A DNA stretch of 23,329 nucleotides from Chloroflexota bacterium (GTDB taxonomy: Bacteria > Chloroflexota > Anaerolineae > Anaerolineales > VGOW01): assembly GCA_016215145.1 (NCBI GenBank), contig JACRLA010000265.1, positions 1-23,329 of the forward strand, read 5' to 3'. The position numbers were made by a program, and so were the translations under genes. Every line of letters starts with the position of its first letter. Positions within the stretch are counted from its first letter, which is position 1. Under the pieces are notes generated by a model. That model was not told the origin of the DNA. It made no database searches and worked only from the letters and a program-made list of their open reading frames with translations. Below, piece after piece: positions 1-7,109 of this stretch.

Positions 1-116
1 AGTTGATCGTCGCTCAGGTCAGACAGCTGATGCAGATCGTCTTTCGCTGGCGGATATTTCTCATTCGCCAAGTCGTGCATCGCCCGCGAAAAAGTTTTAG
101 AAGAAGGTTTAGGCAT
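1..116 (-). CDS. Possible HEAT-repeat protein, N-terminus only (cut by window edge)
   Basis: An open minus-strand frame starts with ATG at 114-116 and runs off the left edge after 38 codons without a stop. The visible peptide is charged and helical in character and contains ALANEK-like (MHDLANEKYPP) and LSDLSDDQ stretches. From memory this resembles the N-terminus of Chloroflexota HEAT-repeat proteins, but 38 residues cannot establish a family. No convincing Shine-Dalgarno sequence is seen upstream. It lies in the same orientation as the M50 protease gene, separated from it by an 89-nt gap that holds an inverted repeat, so it may or may not be co-transcribed. The alternative is an unrelated small protein. 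Confidence 0.45.
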   Translation of the reverse strand, partial: MPKPSSKTFSRAMHDLANEKYPPAKDDLHQLSDLSDDQ

Positions 117-136
117 CGTTGCACACTATCTTGCCA

Positions 137-199
137 AAACACCGAGTGTCTTGCGAAGCACCCCGTAGCGAAGCGGAGTGGGCGAGACACTCGGTGTTT
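137..199. repeat. 14-bp inverted repeat (hairpin) between two minus-strand genes
   Basis: Perfect 14-bp arms at 137-150 and 186-199 (aaacaccgagtgtc and its complement) enclose a 35-nt GC-rich loop. It sits directly after the stop of the M50 protease gene, so it could form a terminator-type stem on the minus-strand transcript. The core ccgagtgtc also occurs in the terminator near 8150-8184, which suggests a shared element. Confidence 0.6.
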
Positions 200-205
200 G
201 AGAGA

Positions 206-1342
206 TTACCGCACCACCACCGGATTGATCACGTCGTTGATCACCATCACCACCATCAACGTCAACAAGGCAAACATCCCCATCAAATGCACCATGCCTT
301 CGCGTTCCGGCGCCAGGCGTTTACCGCGCACGGCTTCGATCAACACAAACAGAATACGTCCGCCGTCCAATGCCGGCAACGGCAGCAAGTTCGTCAGCGC
401 CAAGGCAATACTCAAGATCGCCGCGAACTGCAGCACGTCCGTCGCCGTTTGATTCTTAATAGATCGTCTCACCACTTCATCGCTGATCGTCTTCACGCCC
501 ACCGGACTCACAAACCGCACTTCGCTCGCTTTCAATTGACCCGCCACCACGCGCGCCGGCAGCATCAACGTCTCGCGCATCTGGATCCCGATCACCTGTA
601 CACTGCTCCACATCGCTTGCGGCAGTGAATACGTTGCGGTGTGAGTCTCCGCGCCCAGCACAATTCCCGTCGGTCCTTGCCCTTCGGGCCACTCGGTGCG
701 CGGCAGCACGCTGATATTTAAAATTTCTTTATTGCGTTCCACTTTGAGTGAAACGGGTTGACCTAAACTGGCGCGAATGATGGTGCTGAGCTTGCCATTT
801 TGCACATCCACGCTTTCGCCATTCGCCGTCAACACCACGTCACCGGGCAGCAGCCCTGCCGATTTTGCCGGTGACGGATCCACCACCACGTCAATGCGGA
901 TCCGGTTTGTGGGTTCGGGGAAGCCCGTGCTGAAAATTAAAATGAGGATGATCCAGCTCACGATCAGATTTGCCGCGGGACCCGCCGCCAACACCGTGAA
1001 GCGCACCCGCTTCGGTGAGGCCGACAACCCGTTGGGCACCGATGGATCATCTTCACCCGCCGGGCGCACAAAACCGCCGAGCGGAATCCAATTGAGTGAG
1101 AGGATCATCGAATTAGAATCTACATCGGGTGGAGTCTTGATCCCGAACCAGCGGCGGTTGCCATCTTTATCAAGCGCCGTGCCGAGCAATCGTGGCGGAA
1201 ACCCGATGCCAAATTCTTTCACCGGCACGCCGCACCAAATTGACGCCAGAAAATGTCCTAACTCGTGAAAGAACACTAACCCGCCCAACACCAGCAGGAA
1301 CACGCCCCAGAACAACGCTTGCTCTAACAAAAAATCTAACAT
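206..1342 (-). CDS. rseP: RIP metalloprotease RseP-like (M50 site-2 protease)
   Basis: A zinc intramembrane protease that would cleave membrane-embedded substrates such as anti-sigma factors or leftover signal peptides. The protein is 378 aa from the chosen start. The HELGH zinc motif is at residues 26-30 inside the first membrane segment, one PDZ domain spans about 145-205, and the second active-site motif NLLPLPALDGGR is at about 318-329, followed by a last membrane helix. E. coli RseP is longer and has two PDZ domains; one PDZ is common in other phyla. The start at 1342 is preferred because AAAGGA lies about 9 nt upstream and the 30 residues upstream of it in frame look unlike this family. 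It lies downstream of an isoprenoid gene on the same strand. In many bacteria rseP sits beside the isoprenoid genes dxr or uppS, so this may be a mevalonate-pathway version of that neighbourhood. Confidence 0.92.
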   Translation of the reverse strand: MLDFLLEQALFWGVFLLVLGGLVFFHELGHFLASIWCGVPVKEFGIGFPPRLLGTALDKDGNRRWFGIKTPPDVDSNSMILSLNWIPLGGFVRPAGEDDPSVPNGLSASPKRVRFTVLAAGPAANLIVSWIILILIFSTGFPEPTNRIRIDVVVDPSPAKSAGLLPGDVVLTANGESVDVQNGKLSTIIRASLGQPVSLKVERNKEILNISVLPRTEWPEGQGPTGIVLGAETHTATYSLPQAMWSSVQVIGIQMRETLMLPARVVAGQLKASEVRFVSPVGVKTISDEVVRRSIKNQTATDVLQFAAILSIALALTNLLPLPALDGGRILFVLIEAVRGKRLAPEREGMVHLMGMFALLTLMVVMVINDVINPVVVR

Positions 1343-1430
1343 TGCAAAATTTCCTTTGGAAAGATTATACCCCTCAAGAATTAAGGATGAATTAGGAAGG
1401 AGGAAAAGAAAAAACCCAAATCCCAACTTC

Positions 1431-1455
1431 AAATCTCCAATCTCTAATCTCCAAC
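1431..1455. repeat. Short degenerate AATCTCC repeat in an intergenic gap
   Basis: The gap between the M50 and decarboxylase genes holds a run of near-identical aatctcc units (1431-1455). The 13-mer aatctccaatctc recurs exactly at 19810-19822 inside the GH31 pseudogene. No gene is visible in this gap. Confidence 0.5.
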
Positions 1456-1459
1456 CGCA

Positions 1460-2449
1460 TCATTGTTCATTTTTCATTACCCTCGCTCCCTCTCCCGCTT
1501 TCGCCTTCAACACATCTTGCACGCCGTTGATGGCTCGTAATCGTGATTCAATATCACTTACATAATCGCTCAACGTGATCACATGCACATTGGCTCCAGC
1601 GTCAATCGTAAAACACACGGGGATGCCGTCTCGCGTGCGCCACTCTTTAACCGCGCCCATCACCGTCAACGTCGGCGGCAGCCAATAGAACAACGGCGGG
1701 CGCGATGTCATCATAATGGCGTGCATCATCACCGCGTCTTCTTCCACAATATCGGCGAAGCGCGCAAAATCTTTTTTGAGCAACGCCTCTTTGCAAATTT
1801 TGAGTCGGCGCGGTGCGTCTTCGACTCGCGCCTGTTGCAACGGACTGGTGTTCGCCAGCGAGTGACCATCGGTGGAGCCGACCTCTTTATGCTTGGCGCT
1901 GACGATGGCAACGCAATCAACCAGATTCCAATATTCGGGCGGCGCAATAGATTCGGCAAATGATTCGTCGTGGCGTTCACTGCAATACCATTCCACGAAT
2001 CCTGTTGGCACAGACCGACTCGCTGACCCCGATCCCATGCGGGCGATGATGGACAGCTCGCGCTCGGAAAGTTGAAGGTGAGCGGCGGCGCACGCGGCGG
2101 TTGTCAGGGCGGCAAAGGCAGAAGCCGACGAGGCGATGCCGGCGCCCGTCGGAAAATTATTTTCACTTTCCACTCGCGCCCGTGTTTCCATCTTTGCCCG
2201 ATCCCGAATCAAGTTTAAGTGTTTAATCACCCGCTCGCGCGCCACACCCGATTGAGTTTTGTTTTCAATGATCACTTCGTCGTCGTTCAGCGATGACTCA
2301 AACGTCACCGTCGTTTGAGTATGAAGCCCATCGAGATTCATCGAGAGTGAACTGTTTGAGGGGAGACGGAGGGTGTTGTTGCAATTTCCCCAATACTTGA
2401 TATAGGCGATGTTTGAATTTGCTCTAGCCGATGCTTTTCCTGTTTGCAT
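1460..2449 (-). CDS. mvaD: Diphosphomevalonate decarboxylase (or phosphomevalonate decarboxylase)
   Basis: A GHMP-superfamily enzyme of the mevalonate pathway: ATP-dependent decarboxylation of mevalonate 5-diphosphate to isopentenyl diphosphate in the cytoplasm. The 329 aa match the family length. Visible signatures are NIAYIKYWG (13-21, with the conserved Lys18), SNSSLSMNLD (31-40), the phosphate-binding loop FPTGAGIASSAS (99-110), GSGSASRS (139-146), and TIDAGANVH (281-289) holding the likely catalytic Asp283. Two positions differ from the eukaryotic-type consensus as I recall it: WGN instead of WGK, and PTGFVEW in place of a glycine-rich GGFVEW. A related enzyme from the Chloroflexota member Roseiflexus castenholzii is reported to decarboxylate phosphomevalonate, feeding isopentenyl phosphate kinase, so the substrate is uncertain. 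The start has AAGGTGG about 10 nt upstream. Confidence 0.88.
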   Translation of the reverse strand: MQTGKASARANSNIAYIKYWGNCNNTLRLPSNSSLSMNLDGLHTQTTVTFESSLNDDEVIIENKTQSGVARERVIKHLNLIRDRAKMETRARVESENNFPTGAGIASSASAFAALTTAACAAAHLQLSERELSIIARMGSGSASRSVPTGFVEWYCSERHDESFAESIAPPEYWNLVDCVAIVSAKHKEVGSTDGHSLANTSPLQQARVEDAPRRLKICKEALLKKDFARFADIVEEDAVMMHAIMMTSRPPLFYWLPPTLTVMGAVKEWRTRDGIPVCFTIDAGANVHVITLSDYVSDIESRLRAINGVQDVLKAKAGEGARVMKNEQ

Positions 2450-2664
2450 TGAATGTACGCCACCTTTTTATTTTTGATGGCAAGTTTACCACGCGCACAT
2501 TAGCAGTTTGCATATGTGTAATGACCCAACCTATACAGAAGTAACTATAAATCATTTGTGAATCTTGATTGATCAAGTGGTCTCCTTGTGATATTTTGAG
2601 ACTCTCCATGTTATGCTCTTGTTTAGTTCAAAGAATTCGGTTGGATACGTGGGGACAGAAGCGA

Positions 2665-2670
2665 TATAAC
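2665..2670 (+). promoter_or_regulatory. -10 box TATAAC, probable leaderless promoter of the cyclase gene
   Basis: TATAAC ends 5 nt before the ATG at 2676, so the expected transcription start falls at or next to the start codon. A weak -35-like TTGGAT lies at 2641-2646 with an 18-nt spacer. There is no Shine-Dalgarno sequence. The rest of the 2450-2675 gap shows no gene. Confidence 0.4.
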
Positions 2671-2675
2671 CCCAA

Positions 2676-4784
2676 ATGGAACCTGATTTAATGAAGACTT
2701 CTGAAGTACGTTACAACCATCCGTTAGCTCGATCTGCCGCAGCGTTTCTCTCTTTGCCGCTGCGTTTCAAAATCACGATTCCTTACCTTGTCGTGGCTAT
2801 TCTATTAGCCGGACTGGCAACGTGGGTGATTACCCAATCCTTTGTCACCCGACTTCAGGAGCGATTCAACATTCAGTTGGTGGATGGTTTTGAAACAGCC
2901 AGCACAGAAGTTTTTCAAGCCGAGTCGAAGGCGCTGATAACGGAACGTGCCATCGCGCGTACTGCTGGCGTGGCTGAGGCAGCACTAGCCCGAGAGCCCG
3001 ACAATCTCAATACACTTATTCGTCCACTGGTGGTCAACGCGCATGTGCCATTGGTGCATGTGCTGGATAATTCCGGCACACTCATCTATGGGTTGCGTTT
3101 GACACCGGAAGGAAGTGTGAGGGATGAAGCCGCCGATTTTGCAGCCTGGATGCCGGTGCGCCGTGTACTTGCCGACGAGAGGGATGATCTCGGCGACAAG
3201 TTCTCAGGGGTGATGACGGGTCCCGGAGGACCCGCGTTGTACGTTGCTGGTCCTCTTCTCCTTAACAACCAACGGGTAGGCGTGGTGCTAGCCGGTTTTC
3301 CATTGAGCACGCTCTTGCCAAAAATGATCGCCGACTCGGCCACCCAAGTTACCCTCTACCAGCCAGACGGGCAGGCGGCGTTCAGCACATTTCCAAAAGA
3401 AGTGCACCTGCCTGCGCTGACTTCTGAGGTGCTGGTTGCGCTTAACGTCGCGGGGTCTCGCGCCCTGCAAAACCGCCTTTGGATTTTGAACGCTAACGAA
3501 TACAACGATGCTATTGGTCCGTTGCTAGTGCGTGGTCAACCCAGTGGCTGGGCGGTGGCGGTGACGTTGCCGCGCGCGCTCATCACCAGTAGTGCGCGGA
3601 TGAGCCCAACACAATTGGCGGTGGCTTTTACGCTCGCGGTAGTGGCAGTGATCGCACTGGGCGTCGTGATCGCAAGAATAATTGCCATCCCAGTGTTTGA
3701 ATTGGTGACGGCTTCAAGCCAAGTAGCGAAGGGCGATTTGAAAGCCGAAGTGCCGGAGCAATCTCAAGATGAACTTGGCATGTTGAGTCGCCAGTTCAAT
3801 CAAATGGTGTCTCAACTGCGTCAGCGCGAACTCATGCGTGATTTGTTTGGACGTATGGTTTCCGAAGAAGTGCGCGAGGCGGTGTTGCAGGGTGATCAGT
3901 TGCAGTTGAGCGGCGAACTAAAAGTCGTCAGCGTGCTTTTTACCGACATCCGCGAGTTCACCAATTTTTCTGAACGCCACAGCCCGCAGGAAGTGGTGGG
4001 GATGCTCAACACGTACTTCAGCATCGTCAACGGTGCAGTCCGCGATGCTGGCGGGATGATCAACAAGTTTGGCGGCGACAGCACGATGGCCATCTTTGGA
4101 GCGCCTGTGAAATTGGAACCCAGCGAAACAGCGCGGCGGGCGCTCCGCGCGGCGCTTTCGATTCGCATCCGCATCACAGAGTTTAATGCGCGCCGTCTGC
4201 AGGAGGGCTTGAAGCCGATCAACATTGGTATCGGCATCAATACGGGTGAGGTTATCACAGGCAACGTCGGCGCGGAGGAGCGGTTTGAATATACGGTGAT
4301 CGGGGACACGGTCAATGTGGCGGCACGTATACAAGGGCTCTCAAGTCAATTCACCGACAGTAATATTTTAATTAGCGAGGAGGTTTACAAAACCTACGGC
4401 GAACGTGACGAATTGCTGGTTGTTGATCAAGGCGCAGTTGCCCTCAAAGGGAGGACCGAATCGGTCCGTGTCTACAATCTCATCGGTATGCGGCTGATGA
4501 AGACTTCGACAAACATAGCAGCGGAAGACCAGACACAGAGCGATGAGGTACCCCACCGTAACGTACTCGAAACAGTCTACCTATACTGCCGAGGATTTGA
4601 TCCAACTACGATTGCAGCCGCTAAGAATTTGCCGCTCGAATCGGTGCAGTTGTGGATTAAGGATGCCGCCTCTCGGTTCGAGCAATCCAAGCAGGAGTTG
4701 AATTTAGAGTTCAAATTGACGGATATAGAATTGCAGCGTCTGTATGATGCAAACCATAACAGCGCGGCGGCGGATCAGCTTTGA
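2676..4784 (+). CDS. Membrane class III adenylate cyclase with HAMP domain
   Basis: A receptor-type cyclase of 702 aa. TM1 is at about 34-53, an extracytoplasmic sensor at about 54-310, TM2 at about 311-335, HAMP at about 336-388, and the catalytic domain at about 412-590. Metal-binding aspartates are D424 (FTDIREF) and D468 (FGGDS). K464 and T540 (YTVIGDTVN) are the adenine-selecting pair, with Thr as in class IIIb cyclases. N547 and R551 (VNVAAR) are the transition-state residues. All key residues are present, so it should make cAMP as a dimer. The C-terminal tail of about 80 residues (622-702) is not part of the cyclase fold; its middle (FDPTTIAAAKNLPLESVQLW) reads like a helix-turn-helix. 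The next gene starts 18 nt downstream and is probably co-transcribed. The sensor ligand is unknown. Confidence 0.92.
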   Translation: MEPDLMKTSEVRYNHPLARSAAAFLSLPLRFKITIPYLVVAILLAGLATWVITQSFVTRLQERFNIQLVDGFETASTEVFQAESKALITERAIARTAGVAEAALAREPDNLNTLIRPLVVNAHVPLVHVLDNSGTLIYGLRLTPEGSVRDEAADFAAWMPVRRVLADERDDLGDKFSGVMTGPGGPALYVAGPLLLNNQRVGVVLAGFPLSTLLPKMIADSATQVTLYQPDGQAAFSTFPKEVHLPALTSEVLVALNVAGSRALQNRLWILNANEYNDAIGPLLVRGQPSGWAVAVTLPRALITSSARMSPTQLAVAFTLAVVAVIALGVVIARIIAIPVFELVTASSQVAKGDLKAEVPEQSQDELGMLSRQFNQMVSQLRQRELMRDLFGRMVSEEVREAVLQGDQLQLSGELKVVSVLFTDIREFTNFSERHSPQEVVGMLNTYFSIVNGAVRDAGGMINKFGGDSTMAIFGAPVKLEPSETARRALRAALSIRIRITEFNARRLQEGLKPINIGIGINTGEVITGNVGAEERFEYTVIGDTVNVAARIQGLSSQFTDSNILISEEVYKTYGERDELLVVDQGAVALKGRTESVRVYNLIGMRLMKTSTNIAAEDQTQSDEVPHRNVLETVYLYCRGFDPTTIAAAKNLPLESVQLWIKDAASRFEQSKQELNLEFKLTDIELQRLYDANHNSAAADQL

Positions 4785-4802
4785 GATGGGGATGCCCAAT
4801 AT

Positions 4803-5528
4803 ATGAACAGGCAACGTGAAACAATTTTGTGGGGTGCAGCGATTACTGCGTCAATCGCTCTGGGATTAATAGTGGTCTGGGCTGCGATTGCGTTGGCTTT
4901 TAGCCGACCCAACCCGGTGCCGCTTTATTTTGTCGCCGTTCCCTATCGTCAAGACGATTACAGTGCCGAGAGCATAGATATAGTGTTCCTCAACCCACTT
5001 GATCCGAACTTGGAGCAGGAGGCTATACGCGATGACGAGGCACGCGATAAACTCTTGCTCAATGTTGCCCCTCTGAAGTTGGCGGAACAGACTACCACGA
5101 CGGTGACACCGCCAACGCCGGCGAACACCTCTCCTACACCTGCGGCGACGAACACACCTGCCCTAGTTTCAACGGATTCATCTGAGTCAGTGCCAACAGA
5201 TGCGCCTCCGTCAATTTCGACGGATACGCCCGCGTCAGTGCCAACGGAAACGCCTTTAGCAGTTTTAACGAATACACCACTACCTGTGCCAACCAACACA
5301 CCTGTACCCGTGCCGACGAACACACTTGTGCCAGTGCCAACCAATACGCCTATACCCGTGCCGACAAGCACCCCTGTACCCGTGCCAACGAATACAGCTG
5401 TGCCAGCGCCGACGAACACTCCTGCACCGGATAAACAGGACAACCCAAACAAACCGCCGGACAAACCGGACAATCCGAACAAACCGCCGGACAAACCAGA
5501 CAACCCGAACAAACCTCCCAAACCGTAG
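4803..5528 (+). CDS. Membrane-anchored Pro/Thr-rich tandem-repeat protein
   Basis: Hypothetical, 241 aa. One membrane segment (about residues 9-33) follows a short positive N-terminus. Then comes a segment of about 60 residues without known motifs, a Thr/Pro-rich stalk (about 97-206) ending in six 8-residue units of the PVPVPTNT type, and a C-terminal tail of about three DNPNKPPDKP units. It is most likely an outward-facing extended stalk or cell-wall-spanning region, a build common in Chloroflexota; no enzymatic domain is visible. It sits 18 nt after the adenylate cyclase stop with only a weak GGGGAT before the ATG, so translational coupling is likely. A link to cyclase sensing is possible but rests on position alone. 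Confidence 0.75.
   Translation: MNRQRETILWGAAITASIALGLIVVWAAIALAFSRPNPVPLYFVAVPYRQDDYSAESIDIVFLNPLDPNLEQEAIRDDEARDKLLLNVAPLKLAEQTTTTVTPPTPANTSPTPAATNTPALVSTDSSESVPTDAPPSISTDTPASVPTETPLAVLTNTPLPVPTNTPVPVPTNTLVPVPTNTPIPVPTSTPVPVPTNTAVPAPTNTPAPDKQDNPNKPPDKPDNPNKPPDKPDNPNKPPKP
5277..5420 (+). repeat. 24-bp coding tandem repeat, six units
   Basis: Six in-frame 24-bp units encode variants of P-V-P-V-P-T-N-T. Units differ mainly at synonymous positions, so the amino-acid pattern is kept while the DNA has drifted. Confidence 0.85.
5439..5525 (+). repeat. 30-bp coding tandem repeat, nearly three units
   Basis: Units begin at 5439, 5469 and 5499 and encode DNPNKPPDKP; the last is shortened just before the stop codon. 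DNA identity between units is very high, which suggests recent expansion. Confidence 0.85.
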
Positions 5529-5562
5529 GGAGCGTTTTAGAACAGTCACGCGAGTGTTGCGT

Positions 5563-5568
5563 TATAAT
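5563..5568 (+). promoter_or_regulatory. -10 box TATAAT before the photoreceptor-type regulator gene
   Basis: A consensus TATAAT ends 8 nt before the GTG at 5577, and no ribosome-binding site fits between. The transcript would start within a base or two of the start codon. No good -35 hexamer is seen, as expected if activation or an unusual sigma factor is involved. Confidence 0.45.
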
Positions 5569-5576
5569 TTTCTCTC

Positions 5577-6521
5577 GTGGCATCCATCGCCGATCTCTCC
5601 ACTGAACCGAAATTCACCATCAAATCTGTATGCGCTCAAACAGGCATTCGCGCTGTGACTCTGCGCGCCTGGGAACGGCGTTATAACTTATTGGAGCCGC
5701 ATCGCACCAACGGCAATTATCGTTTGTATTCGGATCGTGACGTGGCAGTTTTGCGTTGGCTTAAGCGCCAAGTGGAGTCGGGGGTGTCTATCAGCCGGGC
5801 GGCGGCGACTCTTTTGGAGATGCGCCGCGCCGGTACATTGCCGGAGCCGCCGCTCGCTAGCGAAATTGGCGGCGCACGCAAGGCGGCAACACCCCCGGCG
5901 CAGTTCGCTTCACGTTTGTATCAAGCAATGATCAAACTTGATGAGGACTCTGCCGCTTCGATATTAAATGAGGCGCACGCTGTGTTCGATCTCACCACGA
6001 TTTGCGTTGAGGTGTTGGCGCCGTGTATGGCGGAGATCGGCGATGCCTGGCATCGCCAGGAAATTTCGGTGGTGGCTGAACATTTTGCGACGAGCTATGT
6101 GCGCGGACGGTTGATGACGCTACTGCAATCCTATCCCACGCGGCGGGGCGCGCCGCGTATTGCGGTTGGTTGCGCGCCCAACGAGCGGCACGATGTGGGC
6201 GGGTTAATGGTGTCGGTGTTGCTGCGCCGCGACGGCTTCCGCGTGGATTTTTTGGGCGCGGATGTTCCGATAGATGATGTGGTGATTTATGCCCGCACCG
6301 AGAAGCCGGCGATGATCTGTATCTCTGCCGCCACGCCGGAGGCGGCGCGTGATCTCAAACGGCTTCATCAAATGTTATCGTATCTTAAACCCGCGCCGCG
6401 CTTCGGATTCGGCGGTCGCGCTTTTAATATCAATCCTGCGCTTCGCACGTCAATCCCCGGCACCTTCCTGGGGGAGTCTGCCGCCGAGGCCTGCACAACT
6501 ATCCGCCAACTTTTGGCTTAA
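5577..6521 (+). CDS. carH: MerR-family AdoCbl-binding regulator, CarH/LitR-type photoreceptor
   Basis: A 314-aa transcription factor. An N-terminal MerR winged-helix DNA-binding domain (about 12-80, with TLRAWERRYNLLEPHRT) is followed by a B12-binding helical bundle (about 108-188) and a Rossmann cobalamin domain (about 192-312). The bundle carries the CarH light-sensing signature W-x9-EH exactly (W158, E168, H169). The cobalamin domain has E203-x-H205-x-x-G208, where H205 would be the lower axial ligand. In characterised CarH proteins adenosylcobalamin drives a tetramer that represses promoters in the dark, and light breaks the Co-C bond and releases it. The start is GTG, inferred from the -10 box 8 nt upstream and the lack of a better ATG. 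The redox gene begins 11 nt after the stop, so the two are likely one transcript. Target genes cannot be read from the sequence. Confidence 0.88.
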   Translation: MASIADLSTEPKFTIKSVCAQTGIRAVTLRAWERRYNLLEPHRTNGNYRLYSDRDVAVLRWLKRQVESGVSISRAAATLLEMRRAGTLPEPPLASEIGGARKAATPPAQFASRLYQAMIKLDEDSAASILNEAHAVFDLTTICVEVLAPCMAEIGDAWHRQEISVVAEHFATSYVRGRLMTLLQSYPTRRGAPRIAVGCAPNERHDVGGLMVSVLLRRDGFRVDFLGADVPIDDVVIYARTEKPAMICISAATPEAARDLKRLHQMLSYLKPAPRFGFGGRAFNINPALRTSIPGTFLGESAAEACTTIRQLLA

Positions 6522-6532
6522 TCTTTTTAATC

Positions 6533-7042
6533 ATGGATGTAATCAGCGAACTCAAAATAGATCTGCGCGAGATGTGGACGGGTACACCGACTCTGCTCTG
6601 CTTCTTGCGTTACTTTGGTTGAATTGTATGCCGCCATTGGATTGCTCAGTTAGAGCAACGACACCAAGAAGTTGAAGCAGCTGGCTTGAAGATACTTGCC
6701 GTGGGAATCGGCGAACCCCAACACGTTCAACGTTACTCGCAGCGTTATGCGCCGAGCATCACCTGCGTTTGCGGTGCAGGCACGGAGACTCACACCCGTT
6801 ACGGACTCCAGCGCCACACCATTGCCGAACTTTTTTCGAGACCGGTCGTGGTCAGCCACATTCGTGCTGCGGCAAACGGATTCACACCGGGGGCGTTAAC
6901 CGGCGACCTCAAGATTCTCACCGGTCAATTCATTGTGGATACGAATGGCATCATCCGTTACGCGCATTACAGCCGATACGTGGGTGATGATGCTAGTGTT
7001 TCAGTTATCTTGGAAGCCTTCGCAAAATTTCAAAGTGGATAA
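6533..7042 (+). CDS. Peroxiredoxin-like selenoprotein candidate (AhpC/TSA_2 type, in-frame UGA)
   Basis: Read from ATG 6533 the frame runs 169 residues to the stop at 7042, with one TGA at codon 30 (6620-6622). It falls at FLRYFG-U-IVC-RHWIAQLE, exactly where AhpC/TSA_2 thioredoxin-fold proteins have the first Cys of a CxxC motif, giving UxxC. Family features continue on both sides: LREMWTGTPTLLCFLRYFG before it, and LKILAVGIGE, RYGLQR and GQFIVDTNGIIRYAHYSR after it. This is strong evidence for one continuous protein rather than two. A SECIS-like hairpin starts 20 nt after the TGA. The animal selenoprotein SelL belongs to the same broad family. Expected role: thiol/selenol-dependent peroxide or disulfide reduction in the cytoplasm. 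It is probably co-transcribed with the regulator gene 11 nt upstream. If the organism lacks Sec machinery it is instead a point-mutated pseudogene. An ordinary gene call would start late, at TTG 6686, and lose the active site. Confidence 0.78.
6637..6667 (+). promoter_or_regulatory. SECIS-like stem-loop for UGA recoding
   Basis: A perfect 6-bp upper stem (6642-6647 TTGCTC with 6653-6658 GAGCAA) closes a 5-nt loop AGTTA with G at its second position. A 4-bp lower stem (TTGG 6637-6640 with CCAA 6664-6667) lies below an asymmetric bulge. The loop begins 25 nt after the UGA. A short apical loop with G in its first two bases, an upper stem of at least 4 bp and a loop 16-37 nt from the UGA are the usual bacterial SECIS criteria, and all are met. 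Confidence 0.65.
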
Positions 7043-7109
7043 TAGTTGTGCTATTATTGCGGCTACACTGCCTGCACATTCGGGGCAAAACCACAAAGGA
7101 TGATCCGCA

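Noticed and set aside
4958..5521. Minus-strand frame rich in VGTGTGV and GLSGLSGG repeats
   Set aside because: It is the antisense image of the Pro/Thr and Asn/Lys/Pro coding repeats, with no start signals of its own.
6686..7042. A stand-alone 118-aa protein starting at TTG 6686
   Set aside because: It would lack the redox motif, while the conserved family sequence continues upstream in the same frame through the TGA to ATG 6533.
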